Assembly: GCF_004799685.1 (NCBI RefSeq)
Contig: NZ_CP031311.1
Coordinates: 1,984,001 to 2,048,000 of the forward strand
DNA: 64,000 nt
Direction: 5' to 3'
DNA from: Halobellus limi
GTDB taxonomy: Archaea; Halobacteriota; Halobacteria; Halobacteriales; Haloferacaceae
The notes under the pieces were generated by a model. The model was not told the origin of the DNA and did not search any database. It saw nothing but the letters and a program-made list of their open reading frames with translations. This document shows, in pieces, positions 35,156 to 43,529 of this stretch (positions are counted from its first letter, which is position 1; every line of letters starts with the position of its first letter). Position numbers and translations under genes: made by a program.

Positions 35156-35839
35156 TCAGACGTCCAGGGCGTCTGCCAGTTCGTGGAACGACTCGACTGT
35201 GAGATCCGGTTCGCCGTCGAAGGACTCCCACGGCGTCCCCTTGCGGTCGACCCAGACGCCCTGCATCCCGGCGTGCTTCGCGCCCATCACGTCGAACCAA
35301 CCCGCCGTGACGTGGGCGATCTCCCCGATCGGCGTCCCCGTCCGTCCGGCGGCGTGGCGGTAGATCTCGGCGTCGGGTTTGAAGGTCCGGACCTCCTCGG
35401 CGCTGATCGCGTCTTCGATCAGGTCGCCGATCCCGGCGTGTTCGACCATCGACGCCAGCATCTCGGGGTTGCCGTTCGAGACGACGTAGCAGTCGTACCC
35501 GCCCGAGCGGAGCCGTTCGATGCCGTCGCGGACGTCGTCGAAGACGTCGAGTTCGTGGTACACCGCCAGGATCTCGTCGCGCTCGTCCGTCGAGATCCCC
35601 TCGTCGTGGGCGTCCAGCGCGTACTGGAGCGCGTCGCGGTTCATCTCGTAGAACGGCTGGTAGGCGTCGACGTGGTTGGCGACGAACGTGTACTCGATCG
35701 ATCGCGAGCGCCAGAGCTTCGAGACGGGCTCGGGCGCGGCGACGCGGTCGGCCAGCGCCTTCTCGGCCGCGTCCACGTCGACGAGCGTGCTGTAGGAGTC
35801 GAACGTGACCGTCCTCACGCGGTCTGGGTCGAACGTCAT
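35156..35839 (-). CDS. Haloacid dehalogenase type II (HAD superfamily)
   Basis: A 227-aa HAD hydrolase close to L-2-haloacid dehalogenases. Nucleophile Asp in VTFDSYSTLVD, cap domain of helices (residues about 15-90), motif II VVSNGNPEML, motif III Lys in RTFKPDAEIY, and the typical AGWFDVMGAKHAGM near the end, which in dehalogenases carries substrate-pocket residues. It would hydrolyse 2-haloacids or a phosphate ester; the native substrate is uncertain. ATG 35839 chosen; a GTG at 35848 is possible. Convergent with the CCGP membrane protein. Confidence 0.92.
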   Translation of the reverse strand: MTFDPDRVRTVTFDSYSTLVDVDAAEKALADRVAAPEPVSKLWRSRSIEYTFVANHVDAYQPFYEMNRDALQYALDAHDEGISTDERDEILAVYHELDVFDDVRDGIERLRSGGYDCYVVSNGNPEMLASMVEHAGIGDLIEDAISAEEVRTFKPDAEIYRHAAGRTGTPIGEIAHVTAGWFDVMGAKHAGMQGVWVDRKGTPWESFDGEPDLTVESFHELADALDV

Positions 35840-35990
35840 CGTGCACACGACGGCGGGCGGAGTGATAGTATTCGGGATTTGGCGCCCGGGCGCTCGTCGC
35901 GCCGGGCCGGTTCGACACGCCGGATCGGTCGGGGCCGGGGACGCTCGCTCGTTTCACCCTCGGTCGGCTCTCTCGGGACGACGAACCGTC

Positions 35991-36251
35991 TCACCGTTCG
36001 GGGACGTCGAGCGAATACACCCGCTTTCGGGCGTCGATAAACGAGATCTCGGACGTCACGAGGCCGTTCTCTTCGAGCTGTGTCAGTCCGTACCGGACGG
36101 TTCGCGTGGGCAAGAGCGTCGACTCTGCGAGCTGGGACTGCGTGAGGTCGCCCTCGTACTCGAGCGTCTTCGCGACGAGCTTCGCGCTCGGGGGGAGATC
36201 GCCCAGCGCGACGGCGTTCTCGGCGGTCGTCAACGAGGAATGTGCGCTCAT
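35991..36251 (-). CDS. Small winged-helix regulator (MarR/TrmB-like)
   Basis: An 86-aa protein that is all winged helix: LPPSAKLVAKTLEYEG, then LTQSQLAESTLLPTRTVRYGL as the helix-turn-helix and NGLVTSEISFIDARKRVYSL as the wing. It is the short haloarchaeal type without ligand domain. No Cys. Position between the dehalogenase and the mer locus does not tell its target. Confidence 0.88.
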   Translation of the reverse strand: MSAHSSLTTAENAVALGDLPPSAKLVAKTLEYEGDLTQSQLAESTLLPTRTVRYGLTQLEENGLVTSEISFIDARKRVYSLDVPER

Positions 36252-36351
36252 CTGTCTCTACGTGTCCGGGGAGCGGTTTAACCGTACGTCGAGTATGCGG
36301 CTCCGTCGCACAAGCGGCGCGTGCGTTCCGTCGCGAACGCCCCGGCGGCGT

Positions 36352-36696
36352 TCACCGGTCGGTCGCCCACTCCAAGAGCGGCTCCAGACGGGTCCGCACC
36401 TCGTCGCCGTCCCGGGTCAGCGCGTACTCGACGCGCGGCGGGATCTCGTCGTACTGCGTCCGAGAGACCAACCCGGCGGCCTCGAACTCGTCCAGTCGGG
36501 TCGATATCGTGGACGTGCTCGCGCCGGGGAGGTGCTCCTCGATCTCGCCGAACCGGAGGGAGTCGTGCGCCCCGATGATGCTCACGAGCTGCATCGCATA
36601 CTTTTTGCTGAGCGTGTCGATGACGCCCGTCAGCGGACAGTAGCACGTTCCGTCCACGTCGCACGTCGGCCCCTGGCGTGTCGTCGAATCTCTCAT
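36352..36696 (-). CDS. HxlR-like regulator with Cys cluster, divergent from merA
   Basis: A 114-aa winged-helix protein of HxlR type (VIDTLSKKYAMQLVSIIG, FGEIEEHLPGASTSTISTRL, VEYALTRDGDEV). Its N-terminus carries three Cys, at 12, 18 and 20 (TCDVDGTCYCPL), instead of the usual single one, enough to bind a soft metal. It is divergent from merA with a 75-base shared control region, so it is the best candidate for the mercury sensor of this locus. Classical MerR is absent in the window. Confidence 0.88.
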   Translation of the reverse strand: MRDSTTRQGPTCDVDGTCYCPLTGVIDTLSKKYAMQLVSIIGAHDSLRFGEIEEHLPGASTSTISTRLDEFEAAGLVSRTQYDEIPPRVEYALTRDGDEVRTRLEPLLEWATDR

Positions 36697-36771
36697 AGCT
36701 TCGGTCTCTCGAACCCACTCCGAGGGTTTGGACTCTACAGTATAATTACTTCAGGTTTCAAAGCCGAAGCG

Positions 36772-38202
36772 ATGTCCGACCAACACTCCTACGACCTCGT
36801 CGTCCTCGGCGGTGGAGCCGCGGCGTTCGCCGCGGTCACCGAAGCCGGCCGGCGCGGGCTCTCGACGGCGATGGTGAACGCGGGCCTCCCGATCGGCGGG
36901 ACCTGCGTCAACGTCGGTTGCGTCCCCAGCAAACGGCTCCTCGCCGTCGCGGAGAGCGCCTTCGCGTCGCGGGAGAACCCCTTCGACGCGGTCCGCTACG
37001 GCGACGGCGAGCCCGCCGTCGACTGGGCCGCCGCGATAGACGGGACCGACGACCTCGTCGAGCGGTTCCGCCGGACCAACTACGTCGACGTCGCCGACCA
37101 CCACGGCACCGACGTCTACGAGGGCCGCGGGAGATTCGTGCGGGACACCACCATCGAGGTGGTCGACGGAACCGACGCGGGGGTACGCATCGCCGGCGAG
37201 AAGGCACTCGTCGCGACCGGGAGTTCGCCGTCGGCTCCGCCTATCGAGGGCCTCGACGAGGTGGACTATTACACGAGCGAAACGATCCTCCGAGAGCGCG
37301 ATCTCCCCGAGAGCGTCGTGGTGGTGGGGGGCGGCTACGTCGCGCTCGAATGGGGGCAGATCCTCCACCGCGTCGGCGTCGACGTGACCGTCCTCCAGCG
37401 CTCCGCCCGCGTGCTCTCGAGTATGGAGGGGCGGCTCGGCCGGGAGCTGCAACGTGTCTTCGAAGCGGAGGGGATCGAGATCGTCACCGGCAACGAATTC
37501 GAGCACGTCCGCGGGACGGGAGCCGACGCGATGGAGTCGGGCGTGGCCGTCGAGACGACCGTCGACGGCACCGAGCGGACGGTCACCGGCGAGGCGCTGT
37601 TCGTCGCGACGGGCGTCCGGCCCAACAGCGACGGGATCGGCGTCGAGACCGACGACGACGGTAGCGTCACCGTCGACGAGTACCTCCGGACGACGAACTC
37701 CGACGTCTACGCCGCCGGCGACGTGATCGGCGATCCCGAACTCGAGACGGTCGCCGCCAAGGAAGGGAACCACGCCGTCGGGAACGCCTTCGGCGGGGAG
37801 GGCGTCACGATCGATTACGGCTCGGTTCCCGCGGTCGTATTCACCAGTCCGGAGGTGGCCTCCGTCGGCACCACCGAACGCGAGTACGCGGCCGAGCACG
37901 GCACCTGTTCCTGTCGGACCGTCCGGATGGAAGACGTCCCCCGGGCGAGAGTACTCGAGGATACGGACGGCCTCGTGCAGGTCGTAAAACACCACGAGAC
38001 CGACGAGATCGTCGGCGTGCATATGGTCGGTCCCCGGGCGGCTGAGACGATCGGGGAAGCGACGCTGGCGGTGAAGTTCGGACTGACCGTCGACGACGTC
38101 ATCGACACCGTCCACCCCTTCCCGACGTTCTCGGAGGCGTTCAAACACGCCTGTCAGGCGTTCCGGCGCGACACGTCGACGATGAGTTGCTGCGTGGAGT
38201 AA
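36772..38202 (+). CDS. merA: Mercury(II) reductase
   Basis: A 476-aa flavoprotein that reduces Hg(II) to Hg(0) with NADPH. The FAD loop VVLGGGAAAFAA, redox pair Cys45/Cys50 in GGTCVNVGCVPSK, NADPH loop VVVGGGYVALEWGQ, second FAD site VYAAGDVIGDPELE, and C-terminal vicinal Cys473/Cys474 in MSCCVE, the mark of true MerA rather than other disulfide reductases. It lacks the N-terminal metal-binding (HMA) domain that many bacterial MerA proteins have. A TATA-like TATAATTA lies about 28 nt before the ATG. No separate merP or merT; see the CCGP protein nearby. Confidence 0.95.
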   Translation: MSDQHSYDLVVLGGGAAAFAAVTEAGRRGLSTAMVNAGLPIGGTCVNVGCVPSKRLLAVAESAFASRENPFDAVRYGDGEPAVDWAAAIDGTDDLVERFRRTNYVDVADHHGTDVYEGRGRFVRDTTIEVVDGTDAGVRIAGEKALVATGSSPSAPPIEGLDEVDYYTSETILRERDLPESVVVVGGGYVALEWGQILHRVGVDVTVLQRSARVLSSMEGRLGRELQRVFEAEGIEIVTGNEFEHVRGTGADAMESGVAVETTVDGTERTVTGEALFVATGVRPNSDGIGVETDDDGSVTVDEYLRTTNSDVYAAGDVIGDPELETVAAKEGNHAVGNAFGGEGVTIDYGSVPAVVFTSPEVASVGTTEREYAAEHGTCSCRTVRMEDVPRARVLEDTDGLVQVVKHHETDEIVGVHMVGPRAAETIGEATLAVKFGLTVDDVIDTVHPFPTFSEAFKHACQAFRRDTSTMSCCVE

Positions 38203-38322
38203 TTCCGTCGGAGATGCACAGCCGAGAGGGCGAAGCGACCGACGGTATCGGGCCGACGACGTACGGATCGTGGGGACTCGATTCTCGGATCAGGGGCTTC
38301 TCGGTGATCGATCCCGGACCGA

Positions 38323-39345
38323 TCACCGGTGTGTGACGCCGGTCCGCGCTTCGATGATCTGCTCTTGCATCTCGTCGATTTTGATGAGGTGACAGAGCGG
38401 ATTGCCGGGATACACGACCGGGTTCTCCAGCACGCCGACGAGCAGTCCCGTGAACGGTGCCTCCACGGTCGTTTCCTCCGTTTTGAACGGGTTCGTGATC
38501 CGACAGACCGTCTCGCCCTCGTGGACCAGATCGCCCCGGCCGTGGAGCATCTCGACGATGCCGCCGGCGTCGGCCCGCAACCACGTCTTCTCCTCCCACC
38601 CCTCGACGACGGTTCGCCACCCCGGCCAGCGGACGGTCTCCTGCTGGTAGATCCCGTATTCGGCGAACACGCTCCGCACGCCCTCCAGCGCGTGGTCGAT
38701 GAGCCGCCGTTCGAAGCGGTGCGCCTCGCCCATCTCGAGGGTGATGGTGGGGATCCCGTCCTCGGTCGCTTCGCGGCGAAGCATCCCGGAAGAGCCCTCG
38801 CCCGCGATGATGAGATTCGTCCCGAACGCCCGGGCCAGTCTGGCCGTGTCCGGCTCCGTCATATCGGCGCGGACGTGGAACATATTGGTTCGTCCGCGGG
38901 TGGACGTGTGGAAATCGAGACCGAAATCGCAGGGCTCGATGAAGTTCTGGTAGATCGCGTGCGCGATCCGGTTCGAACTCGTGCTGTGAGGCTTCCCCGG
39001 GAAGGCCCTGTTCAGGTCCCGTTCGTAGATCGGTAAGTACCGCTCTTGCGCCACGAACCCCTGTACGTTCAGTACGGGGAGACAGACGATGGTCCCGCAG
39101 ACCTCACTGTGCGTCCACTCTTGGGCGACCTCCCGCACGACTTCGATGCCGTTGAGTTCGTCCCCGTGAATCGCCGCCGAGAGAAACGCCGTGGGGCCGG
39201 GGCGCGGTCCGTTGATGATCGTGACGGGGATTCGGACCGGGTCCCCGAGGTACGTCTCGCTCACCGAATAGCGGAGTTCTTCGGTCTCGCCCGGTTCGAC
39301 CCGCCCACCGTCGAACGTGAACGTCTCGTCGTCCGTGTCGGTCAT
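38323..39345 (-). CDS. Succinylglutamate desuccinylase/aspartoacylase-family enzyme
   Basis: A 340-aa zinc hydrolase. SAAIHGDELNGIEVV is the family zinc motif (HxxE), with a second ligand in GLDFHTSTRGR, and TLEMGEAHRF holds the catalytic Glu region. The C-terminal 90 residues form a barrel-like domain ending in PLCHLIKID. Such proteins deacylate N-acyl amino acids or peptides. It is divergent from the RimK-RimB fusion gene, a pairing seen elsewhere for this family, so the two likely act in one modification pathway. ATG 39345 fits the family start. Confidence 0.9.
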   Translation of the reverse strand: MTDTDDETFTFDGGRVEPGETEELRYSVSETYLGDPVRIPVTIINGPRPGPTAFLSAAIHGDELNGIEVVREVAQEWTHSEVCGTIVCLPVLNVQGFVAQERYLPIYERDLNRAFPGKPHSTSSNRIAHAIYQNFIEPCDFGLDFHTSTRGRTNMFHVRADMTEPDTARLARAFGTNLIIAGEGSSGMLRREATEDGIPTITLEMGEAHRFERRLIDHALEGVRSVFAEYGIYQQETVRWPGWRTVVEGWEEKTWLRADAGGIVEMLHGRGDLVHEGETVCRITNPFKTEETTVEAPFTGLLVGVLENPVVYPGNPLCHLIKIDEMQEQIIEARTGVTHR

Positions 39346-39458
39346 CGAGATCCCAACGGTTTGGAAGCGGGTTAAATGAGTAATGCGCGTGTAACTGTTT
39401 TGCACGCTCACCGTGCGGATAATACGTTGTCCCGACAACACGATACAGAGAGGCCCCT

Positions 39459-40838
39459 ATGACCGCCCCTACTGATTCCGCAGCGCGGGAGGGAGCGACG
39501 GATCGGTATCACCCGGGGAGCGGTGAGCCGGGGGACGGAGCCGAGACACGACGAATCGGCGTGCTGAGTCTCCACAACAGCAAGGAGACCAAGGCGATCC
39601 TGAACGCCGTCCGAGCGCTGGGGCACGATCCGGTGTGGATCCGAGACGAGAACGTCACCTCGCAGATCCGTGACGGGCGCTTTCGGCTTTCGCCCCGCGT
39701 GGACGTTCTCGTCAACCGGATGCTGCTCACGAAAAGCGAGTCGCGGTTCGAGGACCTCCAGCTCGCGTCCCTCTACGAGGAGACGACTCCCGTCGTGAAC
39801 TCGCCGCGGGCAGTCGCGGATACGCTTCACAAGTACCGAGCCGCGGCGAAACTCGCCGCAGCGGGGCTCCCGGTGCCCGACGCGTACTTCGGACGGTCCC
39901 CCCGAACCTTCGAAGCGTGGCCCGAGCGCCTCCCCGGCGACGCGGTCCACAAGCACACGGTCGGAACGAACGGGCGGCAGATGTCGATCGTCTCGCCGGA
40001 CGAGCCGGTGGGCCCGATGATCGCCAACCGACACTCGTTCCTCCAGGAGTTCCTGAACGCGTCGGGCGACCGACCGTCCGACGTGCGGGTGTACGTCGTC
40101 GGCGACGCGGTCGTCGGGGCGATGCGCCGGCACGCTCCCGAGGGCGACTGGCGGACGAACGTCGCCCTCGGCGGGGACGTGGAAGACGTCACCGACAGCC
40201 TCGACCGGGAGGCCCGCGGCCTCGCGACGGAGGCGACGACCGTCCTCGGTCTGGACCTCGCCGGGGTCGACCTGATGTCCGTCGACGGCGACTGGTACGT
40301 TCTCGAACTCAACGCCACCGCCGGGTTCAAGGGGCTGTTCGATGCGACCGGCGTCTCGGTGGCACCTCACATCGCCCGGCTGGCGATCGAACGCGCCGGC
40401 GGGAGCGTCGACGCGGCGCGGGCGGAGGGGCTCGAATCGACGCTCGACGATTCGGTTCCCGACTGTAAACCGCCGCTCGTCGAGCGGGGCACGGACGGGG
40501 TCCTCGGATACACGACCCAGATCCGTATCAACGGTCACGGCGGAACCGAAGCGGTCGTCGCCAAGTCCGACACGGGGGCGAAACGGACGAGCATCGACAC
40601 CGACCTCGCCGGTCGGATCGGCGCCGGCCCCCTCGTGGGGACGACGCAGGTTCGGTCGGGCATCGGAAGCGGTTCCGAAACTCGCCCCCTCGTCGACGTC
40701 GATCTGCGTCTCAACGGACGGTGGCGCCCCGTCACGGTCAGCGTCACCGATCGATCGGAGATGCGGTACCCGGTGCTGCTCGGTCGCGACGTGCTGGGAT
40801 CGTACACGCTCGACGTGAGCCGAACGGTGGAGGAGTAG
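39459..40838 (+). CDS. ATP-grasp ligase (RimK-like) fused to a RimB-type protease domain
   Basis: A 459-aa two-domain protein. Residues about 32-315 are RimK/LysX-like ATP-grasp: RVDVLVNRMLLTK, VNSPRAVADTLHKYRA, HKHTVGTNGRQM, and LELNATAGFKGL with metal-binding Glu/Asn. Residues about 350-459 match the ATP-dependent zinc protease (RimB) family: AKSDTGAKRTSIDTD is the retropepsin-like DTGA loop, later RYPVLLGRDVL. RimK ligases add amino acids to a protein or peptide; RimB/SGD members remove or trim. The domains are usually separate genes. Divergent partner is an aspartoacylase-like enzyme. Confidence 0.9.
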   Translation: MTAPTDSAAREGATDRYHPGSGEPGDGAETRRIGVLSLHNSKETKAILNAVRALGHDPVWIRDENVTSQIRDGRFRLSPRVDVLVNRMLLTKSESRFEDLQLASLYEETTPVVNSPRAVADTLHKYRAAAKLAAAGLPVPDAYFGRSPRTFEAWPERLPGDAVHKHTVGTNGRQMSIVSPDEPVGPMIANRHSFLQEFLNASGDRPSDVRVYVVGDAVVGAMRRHAPEGDWRTNVALGGDVEDVTDSLDREARGLATEATTVLGLDLAGVDLMSVDGDWYVLELNATAGFKGLFDATGVSVAPHIARLAIERAGGSVDAARAEGLESTLDDSVPDCKPPLVERGTDGVLGYTTQIRINGHGGTEAVVAKSDTGAKRTSIDTDLAGRIGAGPLVGTTQVRSGIGSGSETRPLVDVDLRLNGRWRPVTVSVTDRSEMRYPVLLGRDVLGSYTLDVSRTVEE

Positions 40839-40973
40839 CCGTGGTGTACAGTCGTCGCCCCCCGCGCGGCAATCGGCCCTGTCGGTCGCTCGGGCCGGCG
40901 GCGACCGTCGGGAGCGCCCGATGACGTCGCGGTCGCGGGTGCGGATGCCACCGGAAAGAGACGGACGAGGGAC

Positions 40974-41243
40974 GTGTCCGCCCTGAGGCGGCGAGCCGTG
41001 CTGGAACGCCTCGCTGCGACGAGCGACGCCGAACGGCGGAGAACGACGACCGTTCGGGCGCTCGCGTCGTCGCTCGGTGCCGACGAGGGAGCGGTCGAGA
41101 CCCACCTGGACGCACTAGCGGCCTGTGGACTGGCCCGGAAGGACGCCGCGGGGCGAGCGCGAGTGACGATCACCGGGGAGGAGCTTCTGGAACTCAACCC
41201 CGGCGACGCGGTGGTCGTCGACGCCGACCCGACGGACTCGTGA
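40974..41243 (+). CDS. Small winged-helix protein
   Basis: An 89-aa protein. RRRAVLERLAATSDAERR, then ALASSLGADEGAVETHLDALAACGLARKD gives a helix-turn-helix with a following wing (ARVTITGEELLEL). The start is GTG 40974; no in-frame ATG is near. It has no sensor domain. It lies 135 nt after the RimK-RimB gene and 63 nt before another regulator. Target unknown. Confidence 0.72.
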   Translation: MSALRRRAVLERLAATSDAERRRTTTVRALASSLGADEGAVETHLDALAACGLARKDAAGRARVTITGEELLELNPGDAVVVDADPTDS

Positions 41244-41306
41244 AAAGAGGGGGTGGTTTTTACCCGAACCGCGCGTAGTCTGTAGCCAAATGGAACGGGA
41301 TCGCTG

Positions 41307-41903
41307 ATGTCGGGAAACGACGCCGACGAGTCGACGGAGGACGCCGAGGAAGTGCAGTACGACCCCACTTCCAGTCGGTACGATCTGTACGAGTGCCCCG
41401 ACTGCGACAACGTCGTCCTCGCGCTGGGACGGGACGAACCACCGATGGCCTGCCACGGGAACCCGATGGAGCGCGTGACCGACGTGGAGATGAGCGTCAA
41501 GCCGCCGGACGTGAAACAGGTCCTCCTGCAGGCGTTCGGGCTGCCGAAGGCGGGGCTGGACATCTGCCTGTGCGTCATCGGGGAGGGGCCGCTCTCGGCG
41601 AGGGAAGTCGCCGACTCCCTCGGGTACGATCGGAGCACGATCACCCGATACCTCAATAAGCTCGTGGATCTGGGCCTTCTCAGGCGGTCCGAGCTGAACC
41701 GCGAGGGTGGCGGAATCGTCAACGTGTACCACTCAGTCGACCTCGAACGGATGCGGCGAGAGACCCTGATCGGCTTCTACATCTGGGCCGGCGAGGCGGC
41801 CGCGCTCATCGAAGACGCGAACGTGACGAAACAGGACTACCTCGAGGAGAACCCCGACAGGGAGTTGCCCGACGTCTTCTGGGACTCGTTCCGCGACGAC
41901 TGA
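41307..41903 (+). CDS. Zinc-ribbon HTH regulator (haloarchaeal), beside a TauE exporter
   Basis: A 198-aa regulator. A short N-terminal ribbon has YECPDCDNVVLA and PMACHGNPM, giving three Cys and a His for metal binding. A TrmB/MarR-like winged helix follows (GPLSAREVADSLGYDRSTIT, LVDLGLLRRSELN), then a helical C-terminus. Cys in the ribbon could sense metal or sulfane sulfur. The convergent TauE/SafE exporter gene ends 50 nt away, and I recall this regulator type next to such exporters; a control link is plausible but inferred. Confidence 0.85.
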   Translation: MSGNDADESTEDAEEVQYDPTSSRYDLYECPDCDNVVLALGRDEPPMACHGNPMERVTDVEMSVKPPDVKQVLLQAFGLPKAGLDICLCVIGEGPLSAREVADSLGYDRSTITRYLNKLVDLGLLRRSELNREGGGIVNVYHSVDLERMRRETLIGFYIWAGEAAALIEDANVTKQDYLEENPDRELPDVFWDSFRDD

Positions 41904-41953
41904 TCGGTGCTTGTCCGGGAGTGGGTTCGGAGGGGAGTTCGCCGCCCGGGAGT

Positions 41954-42943
41954 TCAAACGAGGAGTTCGCTGCCCAGCACGATCACGCCCACGACGGCGA
42001 ACACGACGCCCAGAACGGGCTCCATGATCTCGCTCGGGACGTACTTGCCGACTCTCGTTCCGACGGTCCCGCCGATCAGGACGCCCGGAATCGACCACGC
42101 CACCACGTACCAGACCGGGGTGGCCGCCAGCGCGTGGACGGCGGCACCGGCGATGGCTGCGATCGCCAGCACGAACACGCTCGTCGCGACCGCGACGCAC
42201 GGCGGGAGTCGACACCTGACGATCAACTGCGTGGTCGTGATCTCGGGGAGCCCGGCGCTGATGAGCCCCGTTATGAAACCGCCGGCGGTCGCCAGGCCGA
42301 CCCCCGGCGGACGCCAACAGGTGTCGTAGGTGAACGTCTCGCCGTCGGTCGTCTCGACGGTGGTCTGCCCGCGACCGGTGTTCTTCCGCTCGAGGTACTC
42401 GCCTTCGCCCTCGCCGGGCACGCACTCGTCGGGCGGGTCGTAGTAGACGAGGAAGGCGCCGAGAACGAGGAGTCCGACCCCGAACGCGAGGGTGAGAAGC
42501 GTCGTCGGAACGTAGTGGGCCGCGAACGCGCCCGCGACGACGGCCGGGACCGCACCGAGGAGCAGCCACTTCGCGGTCGCGTAGTCGACGACCCGTTGCC
42601 GGACGTAGTTCAACAGCCCGTTCCCCATCCCGAACACCTCCGTCAGAAGCCCGGCGCCGATGGCCTGGGAGGGCGAGAGACCGACGACCAACATGAAGAA
42701 CGGGCTGAAGAACAGCGCCCCGGAGACGCCCGACGAGAGCGCGACGAGCGAGAACAGGATCGACACGGGAAACACCCACCAGTGGCCGAGGAACTGCTCG
42801 ACCGGAAAGCCGGCCACGAGCGGTACGGATTGCAGCACGGCCGCGACGGAGCCCAGCTCCGCGGATCCGGCCGCAGATACGAGCGCGAGCAGTCCGGCGG
42901 TAGAGGCGATTCCGCCGAATACGGCAGTTCGGTCCCCGATCAT
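41954..42943 (-). CDS. TauE/SafE sulfite or organosulfonate exporter
   Basis: A 329-aa protein with about nine TM helices and the two TauE repeats (SSGVSGALFFSPFFML and TAGGFITGLISAGLPEITTTQLIVR in two parts). A soluble loop of about 45 residues (PPDECVPGEGEGEYL, ending CWRPPG) divides the halves, with two Cys. Family members export sulfite, taurine products or related sulfur anions. Start 42941-42943 (ATG) is sure. A second TauE protein is at 62917. Confidence 0.9.
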   Translation of the reverse strand: MIGDRTAVFGGIASTAGLLALVSAAGSAELGSVAAVLQSVPLVAGFPVEQFLGHWWVFPVSILFSLVALSSGVSGALFFSPFFMLVVGLSPSQAIGAGLLTEVFGMGNGLLNYVRQRVVDYATAKWLLLGAVPAVVAGAFAAHYVPTTLLTLAFGVGLLVLGAFLVYYDPPDECVPGEGEGEYLERKNTGRGQTTVETTDGETFTYDTCWRPPGVGLATAGGFITGLISAGLPEITTTQLIVRCRLPPCVAVATSVFVLAIAAIAGAAVHALAATPVWYVVAWSIPGVLIGGTVGTRVGKYVPSEIMEPVLGVVFAVVGVIVLGSELLV

Positions 42944-43025
42944 TTATATCGTACTTCTAACATACTGTCGAGTGGTAAGTGCGCCCAGAATCCTTCGCGA
43001 CGCGCGGAGTCGGCGGACGGGCACC

Positions 43026-43451
43026 TCAGGCGAGGATCCCCGCTCCGAGGAATGCACCGAGGAGCACCCCGTAGACGACGTGGACCGTCCCGAACATCAC
43101 CATCGTGTCTCGGTCGGGTTCCATCCCCAGCACCATCCGCATCCAGAACATCATCCCGCCGATCATCAGGACGAGGCCATAGACGAGTCCGAGGACGACC
43201 GCGACGGCGATCGATCCGAGGCCGAGACCGAGGAGCGGGGCGCCGACGGCGAAGACCGCCCCGGCGACGACGCCGTAGATCACGTGCAACACCATCCCGG
43301 GCATCGCGTGATCCTCGGGTTCACCGCCCGCGAACTTCGCGACGAGTCCCGCCGTCGGCGGCGGTCCGCCGTCGCCCATCACCGTCATCACGATGGTCAT
43401 ACCGATCGTCGCGACGAGACCGCCCGCCAGCCCTGCGACAACTGATGCCAT
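43026..43451 (-). CDS. Four-helix membrane protein
   Basis: A 141-aa protein with four TM helices: LAGGLVATIGMTIVMTVMG, MVLHVIYGVVAGAVFAVG, VVLGLVYGLVLMIGGMMFW and TVHVVYGVLLGAFLGAG. Two HVxYG motifs (His in the membrane helix) and a Met-rich part (MMFWMRMVLGM) are notable. Pattern and spacing resemble the C-terminal membrane domain of the kinase at 31643. TTTAATA 27 nt before the ATG is a good promoter. Downstream of TauE's start on the same strand, perhaps independent. Confidence 0.8.
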   Translation of the reverse strand: MASVVAGLAGGLVATIGMTIVMTVMGDGGPPPTAGLVAKFAGGEPEDHAMPGMVLHVIYGVVAGAVFAVGAPLLGLGLGSIAVAVVLGLVYGLVLMIGGMMFWMRMVLGMEPDRDTMVMFGTVHVVYGVLLGAFLGAGILA

Positions 43452-43529
43452 AGTTCGGTCGTACGAACGCGGCACGTGTATTAAACGCCGCCGCGGTCGT
43501 GGAACGCCGTTACACACCCCCGAGGGGGT

